Shown: piece by piece, positions 1 to 6,409 of the stretch | Numbering within the stretch: position 1 is the first letter of the stretch | How the letters are laid out: every line of letters starts with the position of its first letter | NCBI GenBank assembly: GCA_947254045.1 | Contig: CAMYBO010000057.1 | Span: 1-7,537 of the forward strand | Origin: an uncultured Granulicatella sp. | GTDB taxonomy: Bacteria; Bacillota; Bacilli; Lactobacillales; Aerococcaceae | Direction of reading: 5' to 3' | DNA length: 7,537 nucleotides | Position numbers and translations under genes: made by a program | Notes under the pieces: model-generated | What the model saw: only the letters and a program-made list of their open reading frames with translations | What the model was told of the DNA's origin: nothing | Databases searched by the model: none

Positions 1-1021
1 ATAGATAATTCTAAGCATTTTATGACCACAAGCGATAATAGCTTTCATTTTACTTCCTCTGCTGGAAATTCGCTGATAAAAAAGAAAAAAGGTTTCTTTT
101 TTAGCGCATTGAACACTTAACACCGACATTACTAAGGCTTGTTTAAGATAGTTATTGCCTTGCGTCGTGTGTGAAGATTTTTTAACACCAGCACTTTCGT
201 TAGAATCGGGCACATTCCAGACCATGAAGCTAACTTCTTATCTGTTTTAAAAGCATCAATAGTTGGACTAATTTCAGCTAATATAGTGGCACAACAATTA
301 TCACTAATACCAGGAATTGTTAGAAGAAGTTGATATGCTTCCATACATTCTTTCATTAGAAAACGATCCACTGTAGATAGTTTACCTTCCATAGCTTCAA
401 TTCATTGTCTAGTAGAGGCTTTTATTCTACCATGTATGCAACTTTCGACATTGTCTTCATTCATAACTTCACCATTAATAAATAAAGTTAACAATGCTTG
501 TCCTGTTTTGCAGAAAATAGCTGCTAAATAGCTTGTTAATTTAATATTAGCTCTTTGTAAAATAATATGGATATGATTTTTTATTTGATTTAAACGCTGT
601 TTTACTGAGAGATGATAACGAGTTAAATAACGTAATTGAAGCACTTCTTGAGAAGGGATATAAGATTGGTGAATTAACCCACACCGACCCAGTTGAGCAA
701 TCCACTCAGGATCTTTGACGTCTGTCTTACGACCAGGGACGTTTTTAATATGTTGAGGATTGGCAAGGATTAATTCTAAGCCGGAATCTGAAAAGATATT
801 GAACAGAGGAATCCAATATTGTCCCGTACTTTCAAAAAAACATGGGTAACTTGATGTTCAAGTAGCCAATCAAGAGCTGCATTTAATTCTTTAGTTGTGG
901 TACCAAAGGTTGTTTGATATTTTTTAAGTTCATTTGAAGTTAGAGGGCCATCTAATATACAACAAACAATGGATTTTGGATGTACATCCATTCCACAACA
1001 AACTGGGTGCATTACATCCAT
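1..1021 (-). pseudogene. IS110-family transposase (DEDD/bridge-recombinase type), decayed and cut by the window edge
   Basis: The product is the recombinase of an IS110-type element, which moves the element through a RuvC-like DEDD domain plus a C-terminal Tnp domain. Rejoining three frames gives a near-complete protein. It starts at ATG 1021-1019, with AGGAGG at 1034-1029 and 7 nt spacing. The N-terminus reads CCGMDVHPKSIVCCIL; the DEDD residues are D12, E64 (ESTGQYW), D101 and D104 (KTDVKDPEW). The Tnp_20-like stretch LLLTIPGISDNCCATILAEI and the C-terminal YQRISSRGSKMKAIIACGHK follow. Three lesions break it. One base is missing in the T7 run (834-840 on the plus strand). An in-frame TGA lies at 402-404. 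One base is missing in the CCC run (208-210), just before NESAGVKKSSHTTQGNNY. The extreme C-terminus lies left of position 1. Family assignment is firm, and inactivity is likely unless the two indels are sequencing errors. Confidence 0.92.
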
Positions 1022-1034
1022 AATAAAACCTCCT

Positions 1035-1300
1035 ATTCTAATTGTTTAAGAACAATGGAACAGAAGGTAAAATGTAATTTTATTTTCATGCTCTAGGCAT
1101 AATCGAGTTTTCTCATGACCCCTGTTCATCCAGTTTTCCTGACAGGAATGACAATTCCCCAATAAATCGAACGGATTAGTATTGTTCTCTAACGTAAGTC
1201 TAATACCAAATTTTGTTTCTGTCATGAGTAAGACGGTGAAACCGTCTTGGAGTTTTCCTGTGATATCAATACTGCTACTATGGGAAGTCTTTCGTTTTTT
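1035..1300 (-). ncRNA. Candidate bridge-RNA region in the non-coding end of the IS110 element
   Basis: This is the untranslated stretch directly upstream of the IS110 transposase, the place where IS110-group elements are known to encode their bridge RNA. Read on the minus strand it offers, in order: a hairpin with a perfect 8-bp stem and 3-nt loop (1248-1230, AAGACGGT/ACCGTCTT); a 7-bp long-range pairing (TCATGAG 1222-1228 with CTCATGA 1112-1118); within that, an 8-bp stem with one G-U pair and an 18-nt loop (1202-1209 with 1176-1183); and a compact palindrome TTCCTG-A-CAGGAA (1136-1148). A hairpin followed by large-loop stems resembles the known layout, but I could not fold it computationally or assign guide loops. 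The ends are approximate. An open frame at 1342-1046 overlaps it, has no convincing ribosome binding site and resembles no protein I know. Confidence 0.4.
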
Positions 1301-1397
1301 AACTCCTAAAAACAAGATTCCCAATCTATAAAGCGTTATCAAAATTGTAACATTTCAATTTTATGCGAACAAAAGTTAAAGAGAAATTTAAGAGAAT

Positions 1398-1414
1398 GTT
1401 ACAAAAAGATGACA
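1398..1414 (-). promoter_or_regulatory. Candidate WalR (YycF/VicR) binding site
   Basis: Read on the minus strand the site is TGTCAT-N5-TGTAAC, 11 of 12 specified positions of the published WalR consensus TGTWAH-N5-TGTWAH. Secreted LysM/3D muralytic proteins such as B. subtilis YocH are known members of the WalKR regulon, so the context fits. The AT-rich background makes chance matches fairly easy, and the site lies about 220 bp upstream of the start codon. Confidence 0.4.
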
Positions 1415-1424
1415 AATGTAACAA

Positions 1425-1438
1425 AAAACGTATGTTCG
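1425..1438 (-). promoter_or_regulatory. Candidate LexA (DinR) box
   Basis: On the minus strand the site reads CGAACATACGTTTT, matching 13 of 14 positions of the Bacillus LexA consensus CGAACRNRYGTTYC. A weaker version (11 of 14) lies at 1366-1379. No typical SOS gene is next to it. It may be fortuitous, a relic of an operon displaced by the IS, or control of the downstream wall protein. Confidence 0.25.
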
Positions 1439-1556
1439 CATCGTTTTTCTGTAATCTAAATATCAAAAAAAGTCAATTTATTTAAAGAGGCTTAACAAAA
1501 CGCGTGAAATCAACATTTTACTATTTTTTCGTGTTACAGTAGTTACATCAAATAAA

Positions 1557-1617
1557 ACCGCACTTGGAAATTTTAAGCGGTAGATTCTCGAAACAATAAT
1601 TTTTCTAGTAGAGAGTC
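1557..1617 (+). promoter_or_regulatory. Structured 5' leader of the LysM-3D gene (two hairpins)
   Basis: Two stem-loops can form just before the ribosome binding site. The first pairs ACCGC..TT (1557-1565, with a 2-nt bulge) with AAGCGGT (1575-1581). The second pairs GATTCTC (1583-1589) with GAGAGTC (1611-1617) through one wobble and ends exactly where GGAAAGG (1618-1624) begins. It may affect mRNA stability or translation. I do not recognise a known riboswitch. Confidence 0.35.
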
Positions 1618-1630
1618 GGAAAGGATGTTT

Positions 1631-2371
1631 ATGAAATTTACATTAAAGAAGACGGTGTTGGCAACAATCGCAGTAGCTTTTCTAGGGATTTCAGGAATGA
1701 CAACTTCAACAGCTAAGGCTGATGAATGGGTAGCACGTACTACAGACGAAGTAAAAGATGAAATTGTTCATAATGATGAAGGAGTACAAGAATACACAGT
1801 AAAATATGGTGATACATTATCTGTTATCGCTGAAGCGATGGATGTATCATTAGATGCTTTAATTCGTGTTAATGATATTCAAAACGCTAACTTGATTTAT
1901 GCAGGAACAACGTTTAAGTTTTCTGCGGATAAACAAGAAGTAGTTGTGAAAACTGAAGAAGAAGAGCATACTTACAAAGTAGAAGATAATACAGAAGTTG
2001 TAGAAGTGAAAGCAGTAGAGCCAACTCCGCAAACAGCTACTTCACAAGAAGTACAAACTACTACAACATCTTCAGCATCAACAGAAGGCTACACATTAAC
2101 CGTTGAAGCAACAGCGTATTCATATGCAGAACCAGGATTATCTAACTATACAGCGGATGGAACAAACTTAGTCAATGACCCAATGGTAATTGCAGTAGAT
2201 CCACGAGTAATCCCATTAGGAACTATGATAGAAATTCCTGGATACGGAGTATTCCGTGCAGCTGATACAGGTGGAGCAATTGTTGGAAATAAAATTGATG
2301 TTCACTTTCCAACAGTAGCGCAAACTTATAATTTTGGACGTCGTACAATTACGATTCGTATTTTGAAATAA
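1631..2371 (+). CDS. Secreted LysM-3D domain cell-wall protein (YocH-like)
   Basis: This is an exported peptidoglycan-binding protein of 246 aa, probably a muralytic enzyme involved in wall turnover. A Sec signal peptide covers residues 1-30 (KK, hydrophobic core, cleavage after STAKA). A LysM domain at about 55-98 (YTVKYGDTLSVIAEAM ... YAGTTFKF) binds glycan. A Glu- then Thr/Ser-rich linker (about 105-152) includes a fragment at 114-118 (TYKVE) that recalls the start of a LysM repeat. A 3D domain at about 157-245 carries the three hallmark aspartates D190 (AVDPRVIPLGT), D212 (AADTGG) and D223 (NKIDVHFP). ATG 1631 is chosen because GGAAAGG at 1618-1624 is 6 nt away; the ATG at 1625 abuts it with no spacing. 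The gene is monocistronic, with its own terminator. WalKR control is plausible from the upstream box. Enzymatic activity is inferred from the family. Confidence 0.9.
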   Translation: MKFTLKKTVLATIAVAFLGISGMTTSTAKADEWVARTTDEVKDEIVHNDEGVQEYTVKYGDTLSVIAEAMDVSLDALIRVNDIQNANLIYAGTTFKFSADKQEVVVKTEEEEHTYKVEDNTEVVEVKAVEPTPQTATSQEVQTTTTSSASTEGYTLTVEATAYSYAEPGLSNYTADGTNLVNDPMVIAVDPRVIPLGTMIEIPGYGVFRAADTGGAIVGNKIDVHFPTVAQTYNFGRRTITIRILK

Positions 2372-2382
2372 GAAATTACATG

Positions 2383-2419
2383 AAAGATTGGATGAAAATC
2401 CAGTCTTTTTTCTTTTTTT
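2383..2419 (+). terminator. Rho-independent terminator of the LysM-3D gene
   Basis: An 11-bp stem (AAAGATTGGAT 2383-2393 with ATCCAGTCTTT 2398-2408, one G-U pair) closes a GAAA tetraloop and runs into a long T tract. It lies 12 bp after the stop codon. Confidence 0.9.
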
Positions 2420-2507
2420 TGTAAAAATAATAAACTTAGAAATATATGAAGATTTTAAGAAAAAACTATTGTCTTTTTTTCAAAAGCTAGGAAATACGTT
2501 GAAAATA

Positions 2508-2516
2508 TGGTATATT
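2508..2516 (+). promoter_or_regulatory. Extended -10 promoter of prsA
   Basis: TG-G-TATATT at 2508-2516 is an extended -10 element about 43 bp before the prsA start. No good -35 hexamer lies 16-18 bp upstream, as is common for extended -10 promoters. It follows the previous terminator, so prsA appears to be transcribed on its own. Confidence 0.55.
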
Positions 2517-2558
2517 GTGAGAAATGCAATATTTAGTAGTATGACAGGAGTGGAAAGA

Positions 2559-3509
2559 ATGAAAAAAACAATGATGGGGATGTTAGCTGTAGTATCAACT
2601 TTAGCGTTAGCAGCTTGTTCAAATAATCAATCAGCTGTAGCGACTTCAAAAGCAGGTAATGTTACCCAGGAAGAGTTTTATAAAGCATTGAAAGCAACCT
2701 CAGGAGAACAAACTTTACAACGTTTAGTGTTACAAAAAGTTTTAGAAAATGATGCAAAAGATAAAGAAGCATTAGAAGAAGAAGCAAAAACAGAAGTTGC
2801 GAACCAAGTAAAACAATACGGTGGAGAAGATGCGCTAAAATCAGTATTAGCTCGTAGTGGATTCACTTCAGTAGATGCTTACCGTGATACAGTTTACTTA
2901 AACAAATTAATTACAGCAGCAGTTAAAAAAGCAACTACTTTCAGTGATGAAGAAGTTCAAAAATATTATGATTCATGGGAGCCAAAAGCAACAGCTCAAC
3001 ATATTTTAATTGGTGTATCTCAAAATGCTTCTGATGATGAAAAAGCAGAAGCTAAGAAAAAAGCAGAAGATTTAATCAAACAATTAAAAGATGGCGCTGA
3101 TTTTGATACTTTAGCAAAAGAAAATTCAACAGATAAAAGCACTGCTGAAAATGGTGGAAAAATAGGACCGTTTAAACGTTCAGACATGGTAAAAGAATTT
3201 GCTGATGCAGCTTATGGTCTAAAAGTAGGAGAAATTACAGAAGAACCAGTGTTAACACAATATGGTTATCATGTGATTAAATTAGTCGATAAACCTGAAA
3301 AAGGTTCATTAAGTGATGTACGTTCTACATTAGAAGATGAATTATTAGCTGAAAAATTAAAAGATACAGCTACTATCCATTCAGTAGTTTCTTCATTAGT
3401 GAAAGATGCAGATGTGAAAATTACAGATGATACATTGAAAAATGCGTTAAAAGATTTTTCTGATAATACACCAAATGTAACAGAACAATCTCAAACAACA
3501 GGAAACTAG
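2559..3509 (+). CDS. prsA: PrsA foldase lipoprotein (parvulin-type peptidyl-prolyl isomerase)
   Basis: PrsA is a membrane-anchored chaperone on the outer face of the cytoplasmic membrane that helps exported proteins fold. The product is 316 aa, within the family's usual length. The lipoprotein signal is MKKTMMGMLAVVSTLALAAC, with lipobox LAAC and lipidated C20. An N-terminal chaperone arm (about 30-140) is rich in Lys/Glu helices. The parvulin domain at about 143-245 shows ATAQHILIGV, DFDTLAKENSTDKST, NGGKIGPFKRSDMVKEFADAAYGL and the closing TQYGYHVIKLVDK. A C-terminal helical lobe and a polar tail follow. ATG 2559 is chosen because AGGAG at 2546-2550 sits 8 nt upstream and the signal peptide starts there; the open frame extends further upstream without any signal. 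It has its own promoter and terminator. Confidence 0.95.
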   Translation: MKKTMMGMLAVVSTLALAACSNNQSAVATSKAGNVTQEEFYKALKATSGEQTLQRLVLQKVLENDAKDKEALEEEAKTEVANQVKQYGGEDALKSVLARSGFTSVDAYRDTVYLNKLITAAVKKATTFSDEEVQKYYDSWEPKATAQHILIGVSQNASDDEKAEAKKKAEDLIKQLKDGADFDTLAKENSTDKSTAENGGKIGPFKRSDMVKEFADAAYGLKVGEITEEPVLTQYGYHVIKLVDKPEKGSLSDVRSTLEDELLAEKLKDTATIHSVVSSLVKDADVKITDDTLKNALKDFSDNTPNVTEQSQTTGN

Positions 3510-3519
3510 ACATTCAATT

Positions 3520-3571
3520 AGGAGTAGGCTAAAAATCAAAATGAAGTATTTGATTTTTCCTACTCTTTTTT
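3520..3571 (+). terminator. Strong rho-independent terminator of prsA
   Basis: A long two-part stem forms from AGGAGTAGG (3520-3528) and AAAAATCAAA (3531-3540) pairing with TTTGATTTTT (3549-3558) and CCTACTCTT (3559-3567). A 2-nt bulge separates the two parts, the loop is 8 nt, and a T tract follows. It starts 10 bp after the prsA stop. Confidence 0.92.
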
Positions 3572-3583
3572 ATACAATTCATC

Positions 3584-3611
3584 TTGACAATACGCAGAAA
3601 AATTGTAAAAT
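3584..3611 (+). promoter_or_regulatory. Strong sigma-A-type promoter for the lipoprotein-ilvE operon
   Basis: A perfect -35 TTGACA (3584-3589) and -10 TAAAAT (3606-3611) are separated by 16 bp, with TG directly before the -10. It lies just after the prsA terminator and about 80 bp before the lipoprotein start. It is the best promoter in the window. Confidence 0.8.
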
Positions 3612-3691
3612 CGAAAATAATTTAATAATTGTTTTCACGTTATCATTTTTTTAAAAGTAATGAAACTAAGCGAGTGGAAAGGAAGGATACC

Positions 3692-4117
3692 ATGAGATAT
3701 TCATGGAAATTGGTAGTTAGCTTATTAGCTGTTGGATTAATGGGATGTGCAAATCGTACAGAAACGTTTAATCAAGCAGATATGGTCAATGTTTCTAAAA
3801 ATGGAGAATCAACTGTGACTACAAAAGTTGAAGAATCAACTACAACAGCTTCTTCTACAAAAGAAGGAACGACTACTACCGAACTAAATGCTTTAGCAAA
3901 AGAAGCGATTAAAGAGATTGAAACGAAAAAACAAGTCTTACTGGATGATCATTATACGATATTAGTTCAAGCTCAGACAAAAGACTCGATTGATATTCAT
4001 GTTCGTCATCAAGAACAAGGTGGATCAAGTAGTTTTGGATATTTCCGATATACACAATCGACAAAACTTTTAGAAGAGATGGATTCAGTAACGGGTGACT
4101 ATAAGTCAGTAAAATAA
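3692..4117 (+). CDS. Small lipoprotein of unknown function
   Basis: This 141-aa predicted lipoprotein has the signal MRYSWKLVVSLLAVGLMGC, with lipobox GLMGC and lipidated C19, so it should be anchored on the outer membrane face. Residues about 38-63 form a Ser/Thr-rich, probably disordered linker with repeated TTT triplets. The compact part (about 64-141) has a helix ending in KEIETKKQVLLDDHYTILVQAQ and then a likely beta-rich segment with SIDIHVRHQEQ, FGYFRYTQSTKLLEEMDS and GDYKSV. I recognise no catalytic motif or named family. ATG 3692 is chosen because the purine-rich GGAAAGGAAGGA (3677-3688) lies just upstream and the lipoprotein signal starts there; the frame is open upstream to an ATG at 3629 without support. 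Only 19 bp separate it from ilvE, with no terminator, so the two are probably co-transcribed. Confidence 0.85.
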   Translation: MRYSWKLVVSLLAVGLMGCANRTETFNQADMVNVSKNGESTVTTKVEESTTTASSTKEGTTTTELNALAKEAIKEIETKKQVLLDDHYTILVQAQTKDSIDIHVRHQEQGGSSSFGYFRYTQSTKLLEEMDSVTGDYKSVK

Positions 4118-4136
4118 TTTTTAGGGAAGTGTTGTT

Positions 4137-5159
4137 ATGACAAAAACAGTAGATTTAGATTGGAAACATTTAGGATTTAGCTATATTAAAACAGACTATC
4201 GTTATATTAGTTATTATAAAGATGGTCAGTGGGATAATGGAGCTTTAGTAGAAGATAATGTACTTCATATTAGTGAAGCGTCAACAGCACTTCATTATGG
4301 ACAACAAGCGTTTGAAGGGTTAAAAGCTTATCGTTGTAAAGATGGAAGTATTAATTTATTCCGTCCTGACCAAAATGCGGCACGTTTTGCACGTTCTTGT
4401 ACACGTTTATTAATGCCAGAATTTCCTCAAGAACGTTTTGTTGAAGCGATTAAAGCAGTTGTACGTGCAAATGAACATTGGATTCCACCATATGGAACAG
4501 GCGGAAGCTTATACATTCGTCCATTAATGATTGGGGTAGGCGATACTATCGGAGTAAGCCCAGCTCCAGAATATATTTTCACAATTTTCGTAATGCCAGT
4601 AGGAGCTTATTTCAAAGGTGGCTTAACACCAACTAGCTTCGTAGTAAGTGAATATGACCGTGCTGCTCCTGTAGGAACTGGTGCTGCAAAAGTTGGAGGG
4701 AACTATGCGGCTAGCTTATTACCTGGTAAAAAAGCTAAAAAACGTCAATTTAGTGACTGTATTTATTTAGATCCATTGACACATACTAAGATTGAAGAAG
4801 TTGGAGCTGCGAATTTCTTTGGAATTACTAAAGATAATCAATTCATTACTCCATACTCTCCATCAATTTTACCAAGTATTACAAAATACTCATTATTATG
4901 GTTAGCAGAACACCGTTTAGGAATGGTTGTTAAAGAAGCAGATGTATTCATTGATAAATTAGATGAATTTACAGAAGCTGGAGCATGTGGTACAGCAGCG
5001 GTTATCTCACCAATTGCTGGTATCCAAAATGGGGATGACTTCCATGTATTCTATTCAGAAACAGAAGTAGGACCAATGACTCGTCGTTTATATGACGAAT
5101 TAGTAGGAATTCAATATGGAGATGTAGAAGCGCCAGAAGGTTGGATTCAAAAAGTATAA
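4137..5159 (+). CDS. ilvE: Branched-chain amino acid aminotransferase
   Basis: IlvE is the cytosolic PLP-dependent class IV aminotransferase that interconverts leucine, isoleucine and valine with their 2-oxo acids, using glutamate/2-oxoglutarate. The 340 aa are full length for the eukaryote-like BCAT type. Visible landmarks are ALHYGQQAFEGLKAYR (about 51-66), YIRPLMIGVG (126-135), the PLP-lysine region GTGAAKVGGNYAASLLPG with K185 as the probable Schiff-base lysine, EVGAANFF (E221 the likely pyridine-nitrogen partner) and EAGACGTAAVISP with the cofactor phosphate loop. AGGGAAG near 4122 provides the ribosome binding site for ATG 4137. It is the second gene of a two-gene unit behind the small lipoprotein. 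No ilv/leu biosynthetic genes are adjacent, so a role in amino-acid catabolism or balancing is as likely as biosynthesis. I see no T-box or convincing CodY site. Confidence 0.95.
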   Translation: MTKTVDLDWKHLGFSYIKTDYRYISYYKDGQWDNGALVEDNVLHISEASTALHYGQQAFEGLKAYRCKDGSINLFRPDQNAARFARSCTRLLMPEFPQERFVEAIKAVVRANEHWIPPYGTGGSLYIRPLMIGVGDTIGVSPAPEYIFTIFVMPVGAYFKGGLTPTSFVVSEYDRAAPVGTGAAKVGGNYAASLLPGKKAKKRQFSDCIYLDPLTHTKIEEVGAANFFGITKDNQFITPYSPSILPSITKYSLLWLAEHRLGMVVKEADVFIDKLDEFTEAGACGTAAVISPIAGIQNGDDFHVFYSETEVGPMTRRLYDELVGIQYGDVEAPEGWIQKV

Positions 5160-5177
5160 TTTAACATTTGTTGAAAT

Positions 5178-5214
5178 AAAAAACCTGTCAGTAATGTTAC
5201 CGACAGGTTTTTTT
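5178..5214. terminator. Bidirectional terminator between ilvE and trpS
   Basis: A perfect 12-bp inverted repeat (AAAAAACCTGTC 5178-5189 with GACAGGTTTTTT 5202-5213) surrounds a 12-nt centre. An A tract on one side and a T tract on the other make it usable by both convergent genes. It begins 18 bp after the ilvE stop and lies 11 bp from the end of trpS. Confidence 0.93.
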
Positions 5215-5225
5215 GGTTTGAATGA

Positions 5226-6221
5226 TTATCTTGCAAAGCCGACAGCTTTTTCCATTTTACGAAGAGTTTTAGAGGCAACAGCGTTTGCTTTTTTAGCTCC
5301 TTCATCTAAAATCTCATCTAATTGTTTAGAGTTTAGTAATTCATAGTAACGTTGTTGGATTGGTTCCATTACAGCTACGATTGCTTCTGCTAAATCCGTT
5401 TTAAAAGTACCATATCCTGAATCTTTATAAGTTTCAACTAAATCTTCAATGCTACGGTTTGAAAATGCGCTGAAGATTGTTAAAAGGTTCGAAATTCCTG
5501 GTTTTTCAGTTGGGTTGTATTCAATCACACCACTTGAATCCGTTACAGCACTTTTAATTTTTTTACGAATGGTTGCTGGGTCATCTAACATGCTAATGTA
5601 TTCTTTCACATTTGCATCTGATTTACTCATTTTTTTCGTAGGAGTTTGTAAGCTCATGACACGTGCTCCAGCTTTTGGAATAAATGGTTCTGGCATTTTT
5701 AATAATTCATTTCCATTTCCGTAACGGCTGTTAAAACGAGCGACAAAGTCACGTGTTAATTCCATATGTTGTTTTTGGTCTTCCCCAACAGGAACAACTT
5801 CAGCATTGTATAAAACAATGTCTGCTACCATTAATGGTGGGTAAGTTAATAAACCTGCTGATACTGATTGTTGTTTTTGAGATTTATCTTTGTATTGTGT
5901 CATACGTTCTAATTCGCCGACACCGACATTACATTGTACAATCCATGCAGCTTGAGCATGTGCTGGAACTTCAGATTGAACGAAAATCGTAGATTTTTCA
6001 GGGTCTAATCCAATAGCTAAGTATAATGCAGCAAGTGAACGAGTTTGTTCTTTTAATTTTTTAGGGTCTTGTGGAACTGTAATCGCGTGTTGGTTTACGA
6101 TACAGTATGTGCAATCATATTCGTCTTGTAAGGCAACGAAGTTTTTCATCGCACCAATATAGTTTCCAATTGTGGGAATAGCTGAAGGTTGTACTCCAGA
6201 GAAAATTTTCTTTTTAGTCAT
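5226..6221 (-). CDS. trpS: Tryptophanyl-tRNA synthetase
   Basis: TrpS charges tRNA-Trp with tryptophan in the cytosol. The 331 aa are the normal length for a bacterial class Ic synthetase. The HIGH-like signature is PTIGNYIG (16-23). The tryptophan and ATP pocket is seen in ADIVLYNAEVVPVGEDQKQH (133-152), with D134 the probable indole-binding aspartate. KMSKS is at 197-201, followed by an anticodon-binding helical C-terminus (DLVETYKDSGYGTFKTDLAEAI). GELERMTQYKDKS (102-114) is typical of the family. Residue 14 is Ala, where most homologues I know read QPSG or QPTG. The start at 6221 is supported by AAAGGAGA about 7 nt upstream. The short leader (about 30 nt) leaves no room for a T-box. It converges on ilvE and shares its terminator. 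Confidence 0.97.
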   Translation of the reverse strand: MTKKKIFSGVQPSAIPTIGNYIGAMKNFVALQDEYDCTYCIVNQHAITVPQDPKKLKEQTRSLAALYLAIGLDPEKSTIFVQSEVPAHAQAAWIVQCNVGVGELERMTQYKDKSQKQQSVSAGLLTYPPLMVADIVLYNAEVVPVGEDQKQHMELTRDFVARFNSRYGNGNELLKMPEPFIPKAGARVMSLQTPTKKMSKSDANVKEYISMLDDPATIRKKIKSAVTDSSGVIEYNPTEKPGISNLLTIFSAFSNRSIEDLVETYKDSGYGTFKTDLAEAIVAVMEPIQQRYYELLNSKQLDEILDEGAKKANAVASKTLRKMEKAVGFAR

Positions 6222-6256
6222 ATATATTCTCCTTTGATTTCAAATGAATTAGTCTT

Positions 6257-6262
6257 ATTATA
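6257..6262 (-). promoter_or_regulatory. -10 box of the trpS promoter
   Basis: A perfect TATAAT reads on the minus strand here, about 36 bp before the trpS start. The -35 is weak (TTGTGT at 19-bp spacing, or GTGTTA at 17). The resulting transcript would have a leader of about 30 nt carrying only the ribosome binding site. Confidence 0.6.
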
Positions 6263-6409
6263 CCGTATTTTTGAAAAATTAACACAAAAAAATATGTTTT
6301 TGTTAGGCTCATCATAAGATAAGCAAATGTAGTGCTCCTCGTAGAATAAATCTGTTATCATATGCTTAGTTTTCAAATTTTGGATAGAAACAAAAGGAGG
6401 TATTTAAAA

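Larger units (their letters stand above)
1343..1556. other. AT-rich control region upstream of the LysM-3D gene
   Basis: No gene is visible between the IS110 end and the LysM-3D leader. The exact IS end cannot be placed, because IS110 elements often lack clear terminal inverted repeats. The region holds several TGTAAC/GTTACA hexamers (1346, 1398, 1417, 1533, 1542), a WalR-like site, a LexA-like site and a 9-bp inverted repeat (ATGCGAACA at 1363-1371 with TGTTCGCAT at 1433-1441). A possible extended -10 (TG-T-TACAGT, 1532-1540) has no good -35 box; TCAACA at 1510-1515 lies 19 bp upstream of it. Confidence 0.5.

Noticed and set aside
834..840. Programmed frameshifting at the T7 run of the IS110 transposase
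   Set aside because: IS110 transposases are normally single-frame, and two further lesions downstream show decay rather than regulated frameshifting.
1046..1342. 98-codon open frame on the minus strand upstream of the transposase
   Set aside because: It has no good ribosome binding site, no family resemblance, and overlaps the structured non-coding end of the IS110 element.
2678..2866. Minus-strand open frame inside prsA
   Set aside because: Shadow of the prsA coding sequence with no ribosome binding site or protein-like features.
3600..3626. Possible CodY box near the lipoprotein-ilvE promoter
   Set aside because: Only one half resembles AATTTTCWGAAAATT; the other half does not match, and the region is very AT-rich.
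5449..5992. Two plus-strand open frames inside trpS
   Set aside because: Antisense shadows of the clearly coding trpS frame.
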